A DNA stretch of 64,000 nt from Castellaniella defragrans (GCF_014203015.1 NZ_JACHIB010000012.1:78010-142009); one strand, 5' to 3'; counted from the first letter of the stretch, positions 44,673 through 54,797 are shown. Made by a program: numbers and translations. Notes: generated by a model not told the origin, from the sequence alone.

Positions 44673-44688
44673 ATCCAAAAAATCGTTT
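44673..44688. promoter_or_regulatory. Shared 16-base regulatory motif, copy 1
   Basis: ATCCAAAAAATCGTTT, within an AT-rich island, 87 bases upstream of the amidohydrolase GTG. It is repeated at 34306-34321 with one mismatch. It is flanked by an inverted repeat, GATCAA (44668-44673) and TTGATC (44687-44692). Probably a regulator site, or a promoter element common to both transcription units. Confidence 0.6.
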
Positions 44689-44696
44689 GATCCGAT

Positions 44697-44725
44697 GTTT
44701 AGTATCTGTGAAACGGATACTAAAC
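44697..44725. promoter_or_regulatory. Perfect inverted repeat, probable LysR operator
   Basis: GTTTAGTATC (44697-44706), a 9-base spacer and GATACTAAAC (44716-44725): perfect 10-base arms. It lies 62 bases before the LysR ATG and 110 bases before the divergent cluster's first gene, the usual location of an LTTR recognition site that serves both autoregulation and activation. Confidence 0.75.
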
Positions 44726-44787
44726 ACGCCAGCGGCGGCCATCCACGCGCGCGAGACGGCCACGCCACGCCACCGAGGAGATTTGCC

Positions 44788-45726
44788 ATGCGTTTCAACC
44801 GGCTCGATCTGAATCTGCTAGTGGTCCTCGACGCCCTGCTCACCGAGCGCAACATCACGCGCGCGGGCGAGAAGATCTTTCTCAGCCAGTCGGCCACCAG
44901 CGGCGCCCTGGGGCGCCTGCGGGAATTCTTCAGCGACGAGCTGCTGGTGCAGGTGGGGCGCAAAATGGTGCTGACCCCGCTGGGGGAAAGCCTGGTCCGG
45001 CCCGTGCGGGCCACCCTGATCCAGATCCAGACCACGATCGACATGCGGCCGGAATTCGATCCGGCCGTCGCCGAACGCAAATTCACGTTGGTCATGTCCG
45101 ACTACACGTCCACCGTGCTGATGCCCGACGTCATCCGCGCCGCCAGCCGGGACGCTCCCGGCATCAGCTTCGAGATCCTGACGCCCTCCGACGATCCGCT
45201 CGAGCAACTCGAACGCGGCGAGGCCGACTTCGTCCTGCTGCCCGATCACTTCATCGCTCAGGGACACCCCTCGTGCCATGTCTTCACGGAAGACTTCGTC
45301 TGCGTATGCTGGGAGGGCAACCCGATGGTCGGCGAGACCCTGAGCGCGCGGCAATACCTGGACATGGGCCACGTGATGGTGCGCTTCGGCAGCCAGCTCA
45401 ACCCCAGCCTGGATGAATCGCTGACCAAAAAATCGGGTATCGAGCGCAAGGCCGAAGTCGTGTCCACGACCTATGCGGCCATCCCCCACTATGTGATCGG
45501 CACGAACCGCATCGCGACCCTGCAGCGCCGGCTGGCGTACCTGTGGGCGCACTACATGCCGCTGCGCATCCTGCCGCTGCCCGTGCATCTTCCCAAGGCG
45601 GGCTGGAGCCTGCAGTGGCACCAGTACCGCGACATGGACCCGGCTACCCAATGGATGCGCCGGCTGATCGTGGGCGTGGCCGGCGCCCGTCCCTCACTTG
45701 AACGCCGTTTCGATGAAACTGCGTAA
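44788..45726 (+). CDS. LysR-family transcriptional regulator (cluster activator)
   Basis: A 312-residue NodD-like LTTR. The N-terminal helix-turn-helix spans about residues 6-65 (LDLNLLVVLDALLTERNITRAGEKIFLSQSATSGAL), followed by a substrate-binding-type effector domain starting near 90 (FTLVMSDYTSTVLMPDV). ATG 44788 follows GAGGAG; earlier in-frame starts run through the operator region and lack ribosome sites. It is divergent from the catabolic cluster and very likely its activator, responding to the substrate or an intermediate. Its last 33 bases overlap the convergent amn gene. Confidence 0.88.
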   Translation: MRFNRLDLNLLVVLDALLTERNITRAGEKIFLSQSATSGALGRLREFFSDELLVQVGRKMVLTPLGESLVRPVRATLIQIQTTIDMRPEFDPAVAERKFTLVMSDYTSTVLMPDVIRAASRDAPGISFEILTPSDDPLEQLERGEADFVLLPDHFIAQGHPSCHVFTEDFVCVCWEGNPMVGETLSARQYLDMGHVMVRFGSQLNPSLDESLTKKSGIERKAEVVSTTYAAIPHYVIGTNRIATLQRRLAYLWAHYMPLRILPLPVHLPKAGWSLQWHQYRDMDPATQWMRRLIVGVAGARPSLERRFDETA

Positions 45727-47190
45727 TTTACGCGAGTGCAGGCGCTCGCCGGGCATCTCGCGCAGGTGTTCCAGCGCCCGGATGCCGATGTGCAGGTGCT
45801 GGCTGACCTGGGTGCGGTAGAAGGCGGTGGCCATGCCCGGCAGCTTGAGTTCGCCGTGCAGCGGCTTGTCCGACACGCACAGCAGCGTGCCGTAGGGCAC
45901 GCGGAAGCGGAAGCCGTTGGCCGCGATGGTGGCCGATTCCATGTCCAGGGCGATGGCGCGCGACTGCGACAGGCGCTGCACCGGCTCCTGCTGGTCGCGC
46001 AGTTCCCAGTTGCGGTTGTCGATGGTGGCCACCGTGCCGGTGCGCATGATCTTCTTCAGTTCCCAGCCCGACAGGCCGGACACGTCGGCCACGGCCTGCT
46101 CCAGGGCGACCTGGACCTCGGCCAGCGGCGGCACCGGCACCCACAGGGGCAGGTCGTCGTCCAGCACGTGGTCCTGACGCACGTAGCCGTGGGCCAGCAC
46201 GTAGTCCCCCAGCCGCTGGGTGGTGCGCAGCCCCGCGCAATGGCCCAGCATCAGCCAGGCCGACGGCCGCAGCACGGCGACGTGGTCGGTGATGGTCTTG
46301 GCGTTGGACGGCCCCACGCCGATGTTGATCAGGGTGATGCCGGTGTGCCCCGGGCGCTTCAGGTGGTAGGACGGCATCTGCGGCAGCGGCACCGGCCCCG
46401 TGCGGGGCTCATCCAGGTTGTCGCGCGTGACGATGCGGTTGCCGGGCTCGACCAGTTCCGTGTAGCCGCCCGTGCCGCGGGCCAGCGTCTCGCGCGCCCA
46501 CTGGACGAAGCCGTCGACGTAGAACTGGTAGTTGGTGAACAACACGAAGTCCTGGAAATGCACCGGCGCCGTGGCCGTGTAGTGCTGCAGCCGGTGCAGG
46601 GAATAGTCGATGCGCGGCGCGGTGAAGGGCGCCAGGGGGCGGGCCTGGTTGGCGCGGCCGCGCCAGGTGCCGTTGACGATGGCGTCGTCGGTCACCGCCA
46701 GGTCGGGCACGTCGAAGTGGTCGCGCAGGGTGTGGCCCGGGACCTCGGAGTACTCGCCCTCGACGTACTCGCCTTCCGGGAAGGCGAAGTGCAGGGGGAT
46801 GGGCAGGTCGGACTCGCCGATCTCCACCGGCACGCCGTGGTTGCGCAGCAGCAGGCGCACCTGTTCGCGCAGGTAGTCGTGAAACAGGCCGGGCTGCGTC
46901 ACCGTGGTCATGTAGACGCCCGGCTCGACCAGGTGGCCGTAGGACAGGCGGCTGTCGATTTCCTGGTAGGAATGCACCCGGATGCGGATCGCCGGATAGC
47001 AGGCGCGCACCCGCTGGCCGGTCTCCAGGCCGTTGACGCAGTATTCGCGGAAGGCGTCGCGGATGAAGGCGGTGTTGCGCCGGTAGATTTCCAGCAGCCG
47101 GTCCACCGCCGCGTCGGCGTCCTCGTAGCTGGAGAACGGGATCAGCGGCGGCAGCCGGGTCGGGCGCGCGGTGTCGATGAATTTTTCCAT
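45694..47190 (-). CDS. amn: AMP nucleosidase
   Basis: A 498-residue AMP nucleosidase, which splits AMP into adenine and ribose 5-phosphate and so controls intracellular AMP. The N-terminal domain (about 1-190) is specific to Amn, and the C-terminal half is a nucleoside-phosphorylase-like fold with GITLINIGVGPSNAKTITDHVAVLRP and LDMESATIAANGFR (the Glu contacting ribose). Full family length. Its C-terminal codons overlap the convergent LysR gene by 33 bases. It starts the purine block together with guaD; a 142-base gap separates it from guaD, so it may have its own promoter. Confidence 0.93.
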   Translation of the reverse strand: MEKFIDTARPTRLPPLIPFSSYEDADAAVDRLLEIYRRNTAFIRDAFREYCVNGLETGQRVRACYPAIRIRVHSYQEIDSRLSYGHLVEPGVYMTTVTQPGLFHDYLREQVRLLLRNHGVPVEIGESDLPIPLHFAFPEGEYVEGEYSEVPGHTLRDHFDVPDLAVTDDAIVNGTWRGRANQARPLAPFTAPRIDYSLHRLQHYTATAPVHFQDFVLFTNYQFYVDGFVQWARETLARGTGGYTELVEPGNRIVTRDNLDEPRTGPVPLPQMPSYHLKRPGHTGITLINIGVGPSNAKTITDHVAVLRPSAWLMLGHCAGLRTTQRLGDYVLAHGYVRQDHVLDDDLPLWVPVPPLAEVQVALEQAVADVSGLSGWELKKIMRTGTVATIDNRNWELRDQQEPVQRLSQSRAIALDMESATIAANGFRFRVPYGTLLCVSDKPLHGELKLPGMATAFYRTQVSQHLHIGIRALEHLREMPGERLHSRKLRSFIETAFK

Positions 47191-47332
47191 GCGCCCGATT
47201 ATGGCAGGTCTGCGTGAACTTTTGCCGCCGGGATGAGCCTGGCCACCGGATCATGCCCACGGGCGGTTCCGCGCCGGGCGGGTCCGGGCGGCCTGCAGGC
47301 CGCGAGGTGGACGGAAGACAGGGAACTGCCTC

Positions 47333-48670
47333 TTACCCCCGCCGGTGCACCTCCCGCCCCGCCGCGTAGGTGGCGGCGATGGCGCGGTCGTCGCCCAGCA
47401 TCGCCAGGGCGAACAGCAGTTCCTCCAGCGATTCGGCCAGGGCGCTGCGGCGCTCCAGCAGCGGCGTGGCCTTGGGGTCCAGGACGATGAAGTCGGCCTC
47501 GGCGCCCGGCTCCAGCGTGCCGATCCGGCCGGTCAGGCCCAGGTGCTTGGCGGCGCCCTGCGTGGCCTGCCAGAACATGCGCCGCGCCGTCAGGTAGTGG
47601 CCCGACAGGCGCGCGATCTTGTGCGCCTCGTTCATGGTCAGCAGCATGGAGAAGGACGAGCCGCCGCCCACGTCGGTGGCCAGGGCCACCGGCATGCCGA
47701 AGTCCTTGGCCGCCGCGAAATCGAACAGGCCGCTGCCCAGGAACTGGTTGGACGTGGGACAGTGGGCGGCGACGGCGCCCGCGTCGCGCATGCGCCGGCG
47801 GTCGTCGTCGTCCAGCCAGACGCAGTGGCCGTAGACCGAGCGGGGCCGCAGCAGGCCGTAGCGGTCGTAGATGTCCAGGTAGCTGCGGTAGCCGGGGAAC
47901 AGGCCCATGACCCACTTCACCTCGTCGCGGTTCTCCGACACGTGCGACTGGATGAACACGTCCTGGTAGCGTTTGGCCAGCTCGCCGCACAGGCCGAGCT
48001 GCTCGGGCGTGGAGGTGGGCGCGAAGCGCGGCGTCAGGGCGTACAGCTGGCGCCCCGTGCCGTGCCAGCGGCGGATCAGGTCCTCGCTGTCGCGGGCGCC
48101 GGATTCGGCCGTGTCGCGCAGGTATTCGGGACAGTTGCGGTCCATCAGGACCTTGCCCGCCACCATGCGCAGGTCGCGCGCGTGGCTTTCCTCGAAGAAG
48201 GCCTGGGCCGAGCCCGGATGCACGGTGCAGTACACCAGCGCGGTGGTGGTGCCGCAGCGCAGCAGCTCGTCGAGGAAGAAGCGCGCCACGTCGCGGGCGT
48301 ATTCCGGATTCTCGAAGCGCCGCTCGGTCGGGAAGGTATAGGTTTCCAGCCACGGCAGCAGGCCCGGCGCCGGCGAGGCGATCATGTCGGTCTGCGGGTA
48401 GTGGATGTGGGTGTCGATGAAGCCCGGCGTGATCAGGCGGCCGCGCCAGTCGTTGACCGGCGTGCCGGGGGGCAGTTCGCCGATCAGCCGGTCGTAGTCG
48501 CCGCACTGCTCGATGCGGCCGTCGCGCACGACCAGCAGGCCGTCGCGGATCCATTCGCAGGCTTCGTCCTCGGCCTTGGGGGTATCGCGGAAATACAGCA
48601 GCTGGGCGCGGTAGGCCTGCGGGCCGGACGCGGTCGATCGGACGGGCGCGGACGGGGTCGTGGACGTCAT
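47333..48670 (-). CDS. guaD: Guanine deaminase
   Basis: A 445-residue amidohydrolase converting guanine to xanthine and ammonia. Zinc-binding HIH is in FIDTHIHYPQTDMIASP (about 81-97), with VHPGSAQAFFEESHARDLRM and QSHVSENRDEV giving further ligands and DVGGGSSFSML the catalytic Asp region. GAGGAG precedes ATG 48670. It is downstream of xdhC in the same direction, after a G/C-homopolymer-rich gap. Its xanthine product is the substrate of the XdhAB enzyme encoded upstream, so the genes form one guanine-to-urate route. Confidence 0.92.
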   Translation of the reverse strand: MTSTTPSAPVRSTASGPQAYRAQLLYFRDTPKAEDEACEWIRDGLLVVRDGRIEQCGDYDRLIGELPPGTPVNDWRGRLITPGFIDTHIHYPQTDMIASPAPGLLPWLETYTFPTERRFENPEYARDVARFFLDELLRCGTTTALVYCTVHPGSAQAFFEESHARDLRMVAGKVLMDRNCPEYLRDTAESGARDSEDLIRRWHGTGRQLYALTPRFAPTSTPEQLGLCGELAKRYQDVFIQSHVSENRDEVKWVMGLFPGYRSYLDIYDRYGLLRPRSVYGHCVWLDDDDRRRMRDAGAVAAHCPTSNQFLGSGLFDFAAAKDFGMPVALATDVGGGSSFSMLLTMNEAHKIARLSGHYLTARRMFWQATQGAAKHLGLTGRIGTLEPGAEADFIVLDPKATPLLERRSALAESLEELLFALAMLGDDRAIAATYAAGREVHRRG

Positions 48671-48744
48671 GAGGTCTCCTCGGTCGTGGTCTGCGGGCCG
48701 CAGTCCGCCTGCGCGGCGGGGCCGGCGGCCCGGCGTTCTTCAAT

Positions 48745-48784
48745 GGGGGGGTTCGGGGGATCCGGGGGGTTCAGTGGGCGGGGG
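48745..48784. repeat. Clustered G tracts between xdhC and guaD
   Basis: On the plus strand, runs of G7 (48745-48751), G5 (48755-48759), G6 (48764-48769), G3 (48776-48778) and G5 (48780-48784), separated by 1-6 bases and running into the 3' end of xdhC. The plus strand (template for these genes) could form a G-quadruplex; the mRNA carries C runs. The homopolymers are also slippage-prone. Confidence 0.75.
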
Positions 48785-49817
48785 CCTCGGCCCGGGCCGG
48801 CGCGCCGGCCCGCCGCTCGCGCTCCGAGCGCAGGCGCAGCAGCTGGGCGGCGACCGCGACGGCGATCACGGCGGGCTGCTTGCCCTCGATGCCGGGCTCG
48901 CCGATCGGACAGACGATGCGCGCGACCCGTTCCGGCGGAATGCCGCGCGCGCGGAAGCGGTGCTCGAACTTGCGCCGCTTGGTCTGCGAGCCGATCAGGC
49001 CGAAATACGCCACGTCGTCGCGCCGCAGCAGCTGTTCGCACAGGCGCTGGTCGAGCGCGTGGTCATGGGTCATGATGAGAAAGCAGCTGCCGGGCGGGGC
49101 CTCGTCGATCACGGCCTCGGGCGTGTCGGTCGCCTCGATGGACACGTTGGCGGGCACCGCGCCGGGGAACAGATCGTCGCGCGCGTCCACCCAGGTCACC
49201 CGGCAGGGCAGGGTGCCCAGGACATGCACCAGGGCCTGGCCGACGTGGCCCGCGCCGAAGATCACCACGTGCAGCGGATCGGGGCGCACGGCCTCGCGCA
49301 GCGTCAGGCAGCCCCGCACGGGGTCGGGGCGCAGCAGCCGGTCGGCGTCCGGGCCGGCGGCGTCCGCGGCGATGGCGGCGGATTCCGCCTCGTCCGGTGC
49401 GGACACGCGCACCCAGGGCGCCACGCCCGCCCCGCCCAGGCCGACTTCGCGGATGCGGCCGGCCGGCGTCTGCAGGCCGGCGCGCAGGGCTTCCAGCCAG
49501 GCGCGGTCGGATTCCCGCAGGCGCTCGAACAGCAGGTGCACCATGCCGCCGCAGCACTGGCCCAGCGCCGGCCCCAGGGGCAGGGCCTCGATCCAGCGGT
49601 CGGGGCCGTCATCCGCGCGCAGGCGCGCGCGGGCGAATTCGGCCGCCTTCCATTCCAGGTGCCCGCCGCCGATGGTGAACCACTGGTGGCCGGCGGACAC
49701 GAGCATCTTGGCCCCGGCCTCGCGCGGGGCCGAGCCCTGGACCCAGGCGACCGTGACGAGCACCGCCGCCTGCCGCCGGTCCAGGCACCACAGGGCCTGA
49801 TCGATCCAGGCGTTCAT
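48771..49817 (-). CDS. xdhC: Xanthine dehydrogenase accessory protein XdhC
   Basis: A 348-residue molybdenum-cofactor chaperone. The N-terminal XdhC/CoxI domain carries GSAPREAGAKMLV and a GQCCGGMVHLLFE segment; the C-terminal Rossmann domain has VVIFGAGHVGQALVHVLG (about 203-220). XdhC binds sulfurated Moco and inserts it into XdhB. GAGGAG lies upstream of ATG 49817. It is the third gene of the xdhA-xdhB-xdhC operon, 32 bases after xdhB. The same frame stays open far into xdhB, but that part has no conserved sequence. Confidence 0.92.
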   Translation of the reverse strand: MNAWIDQALWCLDRRQAAVLVTVAWVQGSAPREAGAKMLVSAGHQWFTIGGGHLEWKAAEFARARLRADDGPDRWIEALPLGPALGQCCGGMVHLLFERLRESDRAWLEALRAGLQTPAGRIREVGLGGAGVAPWVRVSAPDEAESAAIAADAAGPDADRLLRPDPVRGCLTLREAVRPDPLHVVIFGAGHVGQALVHVLGTLPCRVTWVDARDDLFPGAVPANVSIEATDTPEAVIDEAPPGSCFLIMTHDHALDQRLCEQLLRRDDVAYFGLIGSQTKRRKFEHRFRARGIPPERVARIVCPIGEPGIEGKQPAVIAVAVAAQLLRLRSERERRAGAPARAEAPAH

Positions 49818-49849
49818 GGCTTCCCGACTCCTCGATGTGCGGCGCGGGC

Positions 49850-52225
49850 CTAGCCCGCGCGGCGCCTGCGCAGGCCTTCGGCCGCCTTCAGGATGGCTTC
49901 CGGCGTGGCCGGCGCGCGCAGGTCGGGCGAGGTGCGCCCGTCGCCCACCGCCGCCACCGCGTCGCACAGGGCGTTGAAGGTGCTGATGCCGTGCAGCAGC
50001 GGGGGCTCGCCCACCGCCTTGGAGCGGTGCACGGTGTCCTTCAGGTTCTGCGCGCGGAACAGGCGCACGCGGAAGTCGCGCGGGCAGTCGCTGATGGCGG
50101 GGATCTTGTAGGTGGACGGCGCGTGCGTCATCAGGCGGCCGTCCTCGCGCCACCAGAGTTCCTCGGTGGTCAGCCAGCCCGTACCCTGGATGTAGCCGCC
50201 CTCGACCTGGCCCAGGTCGATCGCCGGATTGATGGACGCGCCGACGTCGTGCAGGATGTCGGCGCGCAGCAGCTTCCATTCGCCGGTCAGCGTGTCCACC
50301 ACCACTTCCGACACCGCCGCGCCGAAGGCGAAGTAGAAGAACGGCCGGCCGTGCATGGTGGCCTTGTCCCAGACGATGCCCGGGGTGGCGTAGAAGCCGT
50401 CGGACCACAGCTGCACGCGGTCCCAGTAGGCCTCGTCGGCCAGCTGGCCGAACGGGATGTTGCGGCCGTTGACGTTGACCTGGCGCCAGGCGAAGACCAC
50501 GTCCTCGGGCTTGCCGCCGTACTTGCGGGCGGCGAAGTCGGCCAGGCGCGCGCGCAGCTGCAGCGCGGCGTCCTCGGCGGCCTTGCCGTTCAGGTCGGTG
50601 CCCGTGGAAGCCGCCGTGGCGGAGGTGTTGGCGACCTTGTAGGTGTCGGTGGCCGTGACGCGCACGCAGTCCAGGTCCAGCCCCAGGGTGTTGGCCACGA
50701 CCTGGGCGACCTTGGTGTTCAGGCCCTGGCCCATTTCCGTGCCGCCGTGGTTCACCAGCACGGAGCCGTCGCGGTAGATGTGCACCAGCGCGCCCGCCTG
50801 GTTGAAGGCCGGCACGTTGAAGGAGATGCCGAACTTCACCGGCGTCAGCGCCAGGCCCTTTTTCAGGATGGGGCTGGAGGCGTTGAAGTCGTTGACCGCC
50901 TGGCGGCGCGCCCGGTAGTCGGAACTGGCGACCAGCTCGGCCACCAGCGGCTCGATCAGGTTGCCCTCGACCACCTGGCCGTAGGGCGTGGTGTTGCGCG
51001 TCTCGATGCCGTAGAAATTGGTCTGGCGCACGTCCAGCGGGTCGCGGCCCAGCTCGCGGGCGATGCGCTCGATCACGACTTCGGTCAGCAGCGCGCCCTG
51101 CGGGCCGCCGAAGCCGCGGAAGGCCGTGTTCGACTGTGTGTTCGTCTTGCCGCACATGGCGCGCACGTCGGCCGCCGGGATGTAGTAGGCGTTGTCGAAG
51201 TGGCACACGGCCCGGCTGGCGACGGCCTCGGACAGGTCGGCGGAAAAGCCGGAATGCAGCGTCATGTCCAGGCGCATGCCCAGGATCCGGCCCTCGTCGT
51301 CGTAGCCCACTTCGTACTCGTAGTGGAAGCCGTGGCGCTTGCCGGTGATCATCATGTCGTCGTCGCGGTCCGCGCGCAGCTTCACGGGGCGCTGCAGCCG
51401 GTGCGCGGCGACCGAGGCCAGGCAGGCGAAGACCGCCGACTGGGATTCCTTGCCGCCGAAGCCGCCGCCCATGCGGCGGCATTCGATCTGGACCTGGTGG
51501 GCGTGCCAGCCCAGCGCATGGCCCACCACGGCCTGCATTTCCGTCGGGTGCTGGGTGGAGCACCAGACCAGCATGCCGTCCTTCTCGCGCGGGATCGCGT
51601 AGGCGATCTGGCCTTCCAGGTAGAACTGCTCCTGGCCGCCGCAGTCGAAGGTGCCCTTCAGGCGGCGCGGCGCGGCGTCCAGCGCGGCCTGCACGTCGCC
51701 CTGGACCAGGCGCATGTCGGGCAGGGTGCGGGAGCCGGCTTCCTTCGCCTGCACCGGCGTGAGCAGGTGGGGCAGTTCCTCGTAGTCGATCCGGCCCAGG
51801 CGCGCGGCGCGGCGCGCGGCGTCCACCGAGCGCGCCACCACCATGAACAGCGGCTGGCCGACGTACTGCACCAGGCCGTCGGCCAGCAGGGGATCGTCGT
51901 GGATCACCGGACCGCAGTTGTTCTCGCCCGGGATGTCGCGCGCGGTGAGCACGGCGACGACGCCCGGGGCGCGGCGCACGGCCTCCAGGTCCATGCCGCG
52001 CACGTGGGCGTGCGCCTTGGCCGACAGGCCCAGGGCGGCGTAGACGGTGCCGCGCAGTTCGGGAATGTCGTCGGTGTAGACGGCTTCGCCGGTGACGTGC
52101 AGCGTGGCGGATTCGTGCGGGCTGGACGCGCCCGCGGCGGGTTCGCCCTGGACGGGACGGGGAATGCGGTCGTTGGCGACGGCCAGCCGGTCCAGTTCGA
52201 CCGGCACATTGATGCGCATGTTCAT
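49850..52225 (-). CDS. xdhB: Xanthine dehydrogenase, molybdenum-binding subunit
   Basis: A 791-residue molybdopterin subunit (hypoxanthine to xanthine to urate). GEAVYTDDIPELRGTVYAAL near residue 47 begins the first conserved domain; QEQFYLEGQ, GGGFGGKESQ and AFRGFGGPQG are the Moco-contact signatures, and the active-site Glu sits in KAVGEPPLLHG near residue 750. The length matches two-subunit bacterial XdhB (about 780). A GAGGAGG ribosome site precedes the start, 10 bases after xdhA. Confidence 0.95.
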   Translation of the reverse strand: MNMRINVPVELDRLAVANDRIPRPVQGEPAAGASSPHESATLHVTGEAVYTDDIPELRGTVYAALGLSAKAHAHVRGMDLEAVRRAPGVVAVLTARDIPGENNCGPVIHDDPLLADGLVQYVGQPLFMVVARSVDAARRAARLGRIDYEELPHLLTPVQAKEAGSRTLPDMRLVQGDVQAALDAAPRRLKGTFDCGGQEQFYLEGQIAYAIPREKDGMLVWCSTQHPTEMQAVVGHALGWHAHQVQIECRRMGGGFGGKESQSAVFACLASVAAHRLQRPVKLRADRDDDMMITGKRHGFHYEYEVGYDDEGRILGMRLDMTLHSGFSADLSEAVASRAVCHFDNAYYIPAADVRAMCGKTNTQSNTAFRGFGGPQGALLTEVVIERIARELGRDPLDVRQTNFYGIETRNTTPYGQVVEGNLIEPLVAELVASSDYRARRQAVNDFNASSPILKKGLALTPVKFGISFNVPAFNQAGALVHIYRDGSVLVNHGGTEMGQGLNTKVAQVVANTLGLDLDCVRVTATDTYKVANTSATAASTGTDLNGKAAEDAALQLRARLADFAARKYGGKPEDVVFAWRQVNVNGRNIPFGQLADEAYWDRVQLWSDGFYATPGIVWDKATMHGRPFFYFAFGAAVSEVVVDTLTGEWKLLRADILHDVGASINPAIDLGQVEGGYIQGTGWLTTEELWWREDGRLMTHAPSTYKIPAISDCPRDFRVRLFRAQNLKDTVHRSKAVGEPPLLHGISTFNALCDAVAAVGDGRTSPDLRAPATPEAILKAAEGLRRRRAG

Positions 52226-52235
52226 GACGGCCTCC

Positions 52236-53720
<1,485 letters not shown>

Positions 53721-53794
53721 CGCATCCCTCTTTTCGTTGAACAGGTATTGGAATCACGATATCACCGCGCGACCGTCCCAGCCATTCGCTCCAG

Positions 53795-53811
53795 ATGATG
53801 AAGAACATCAT
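53795..53811. promoter_or_regulatory. Inverted repeat in the xdhA-LysR intergenic region
   Basis: ATGATG-AAGAA-CATCAT, a perfect 6-base dyad with a 5-base spacer, 48 bases before the chosen LysR start and 75 bases before xdhA. It is a candidate LTTR site. A related half, AAGACATCAT, occurs at 54856-54865 upstream of the purine permease. Confidence 0.55.
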
Positions 53812-53858
53812 GCCGGCATCCGGTGGACGGGCGCGGCACGCCCGTGAATAATAGGCCG

Positions 53859-54797
53859 ATGCAACGAACCCGCGAACCCATGGACACGCATCTGCTGCGC
53901 ATCCTGCAGATCCTGCTGACCGAGCAGAGCGTCTCGCGCGCCGCCATCAAGCTGGGGCTGTCTCAGCCTGCCCTGAGCAATTCGCTGCGCCGGCTGCGCG
54001 ACATCACCGGCGACCCGATCCTGGTGCGCGGCAAGACCGGCATGGTGCCCACCGCCCGCGGCCTGGAGCTGCTGGCGCACGCCAACGAGGCCCTGAACGC
54101 CATCGAGCGCATCACCCAGCCGCCGGGGGCCTTCGATCCGGCCCGCACGACGCGGGAATTCCACCTGGGGGCGCCGGACTACCTGGACGCGATGTTCCTG
54201 CCGAACATCGCCGAGATCCTGCGCCGCGAGGCGCCGCACGCCAAATTCATCGTACACCCGATCAACGCCGATTACGACTACGCGGGCGGCCTGGAGGACG
54301 GCGGCCTGGACGTGGTGATCGGCAACTGGCTCGAACCGCCGCCGCAGATGCACATGGCGCGGCTGTTCGACGACGAGGTGGTCTGTATGATCGGCAGCCA
54401 GAACCCGGCTGCCCACCGCGAGCTCACCCTGAAGCACTACCTGGAACTGCCGCACCTGGCGCCCTTTCCCCACGTGACGGCGCGCCAGAGCTTCATCGAC
54501 GGCCATCTGGCCTCGCAGGGCCTGAAGCGCAACATCCAGATGACCATCCCGTATTTCGGCCAGGTGGCCGGCATGCTGCTGCGCACCGACCTGATCTTCA
54601 CCACCGGCCGGCAGTTCGCGCAGCACTACGTGCGCTACCTGCCCATCACCATCCTGCCCGCGCCCCTGCCCTTCCCGCCCATGCGCTTCTACCTGCTGTG
54701 GCACCGCCGTTGTCACAGCGCCCCGGAAGTCGTCTGGCTGCGCCAGTGCATCGCCAAGGTCGCCGCCATGCTGCAGGCCAGCCTGGAATCCCCCTGA
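53859..54797 (+). CDS. LysR-family regulator (purine block, xdh side)
   Basis: A 312-residue LTTR with the helix-turn-helix in LLRILQILLTEQSVSRAAIKLGLSQPALSNSL and an effector domain holding DVVIGNWLEPP and PFPPMRFYLLWH. ATG 53859 is chosen by comparison with the paralogue at 56507; ATG 53880 is also possible. It is divergent from xdhA and likely controls the xdh operon and perhaps the purine permease downstream. It is clearly paralogous to the LysR at 56507 over its whole length, suggesting duplication with divided targets. Confidence 0.87.
   Translation: MQRTREPMDTHLLRILQILLTEQSVSRAAIKLGLSQPALSNSLRRLRDITGDPILVRGKTGMVPTARGLELLAHANEALNAIERITQPPGAFDPARTTREFHLGAPDYLDAMFLPNIAEILRREAPHAKFIVHPINADYDYAGGLEDGGLDVVIGNWLEPPPQMHMARLFDDEVVCMIGSQNPAAHRELTLKHYLELPHLAPFPHVTARQSFIDGHLASQGLKRNIQMTIPYFGQVAGMLLRTDLIFTTGRQFAQHYVRYLPITILPAPLPFPPMRFYLLWHRRCHSAPEVVWLRQCIAKVAAMLQASLESP

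Noticed and set aside
48771..51563. A 930-codon minus-strand frame spanning xdhC and much of xdhB
   Set aside because: Only the part from 49817 down encodes conserved sequence (XdhC). The rest is an out-of-frame reading of xdhB, kept open by high GC.
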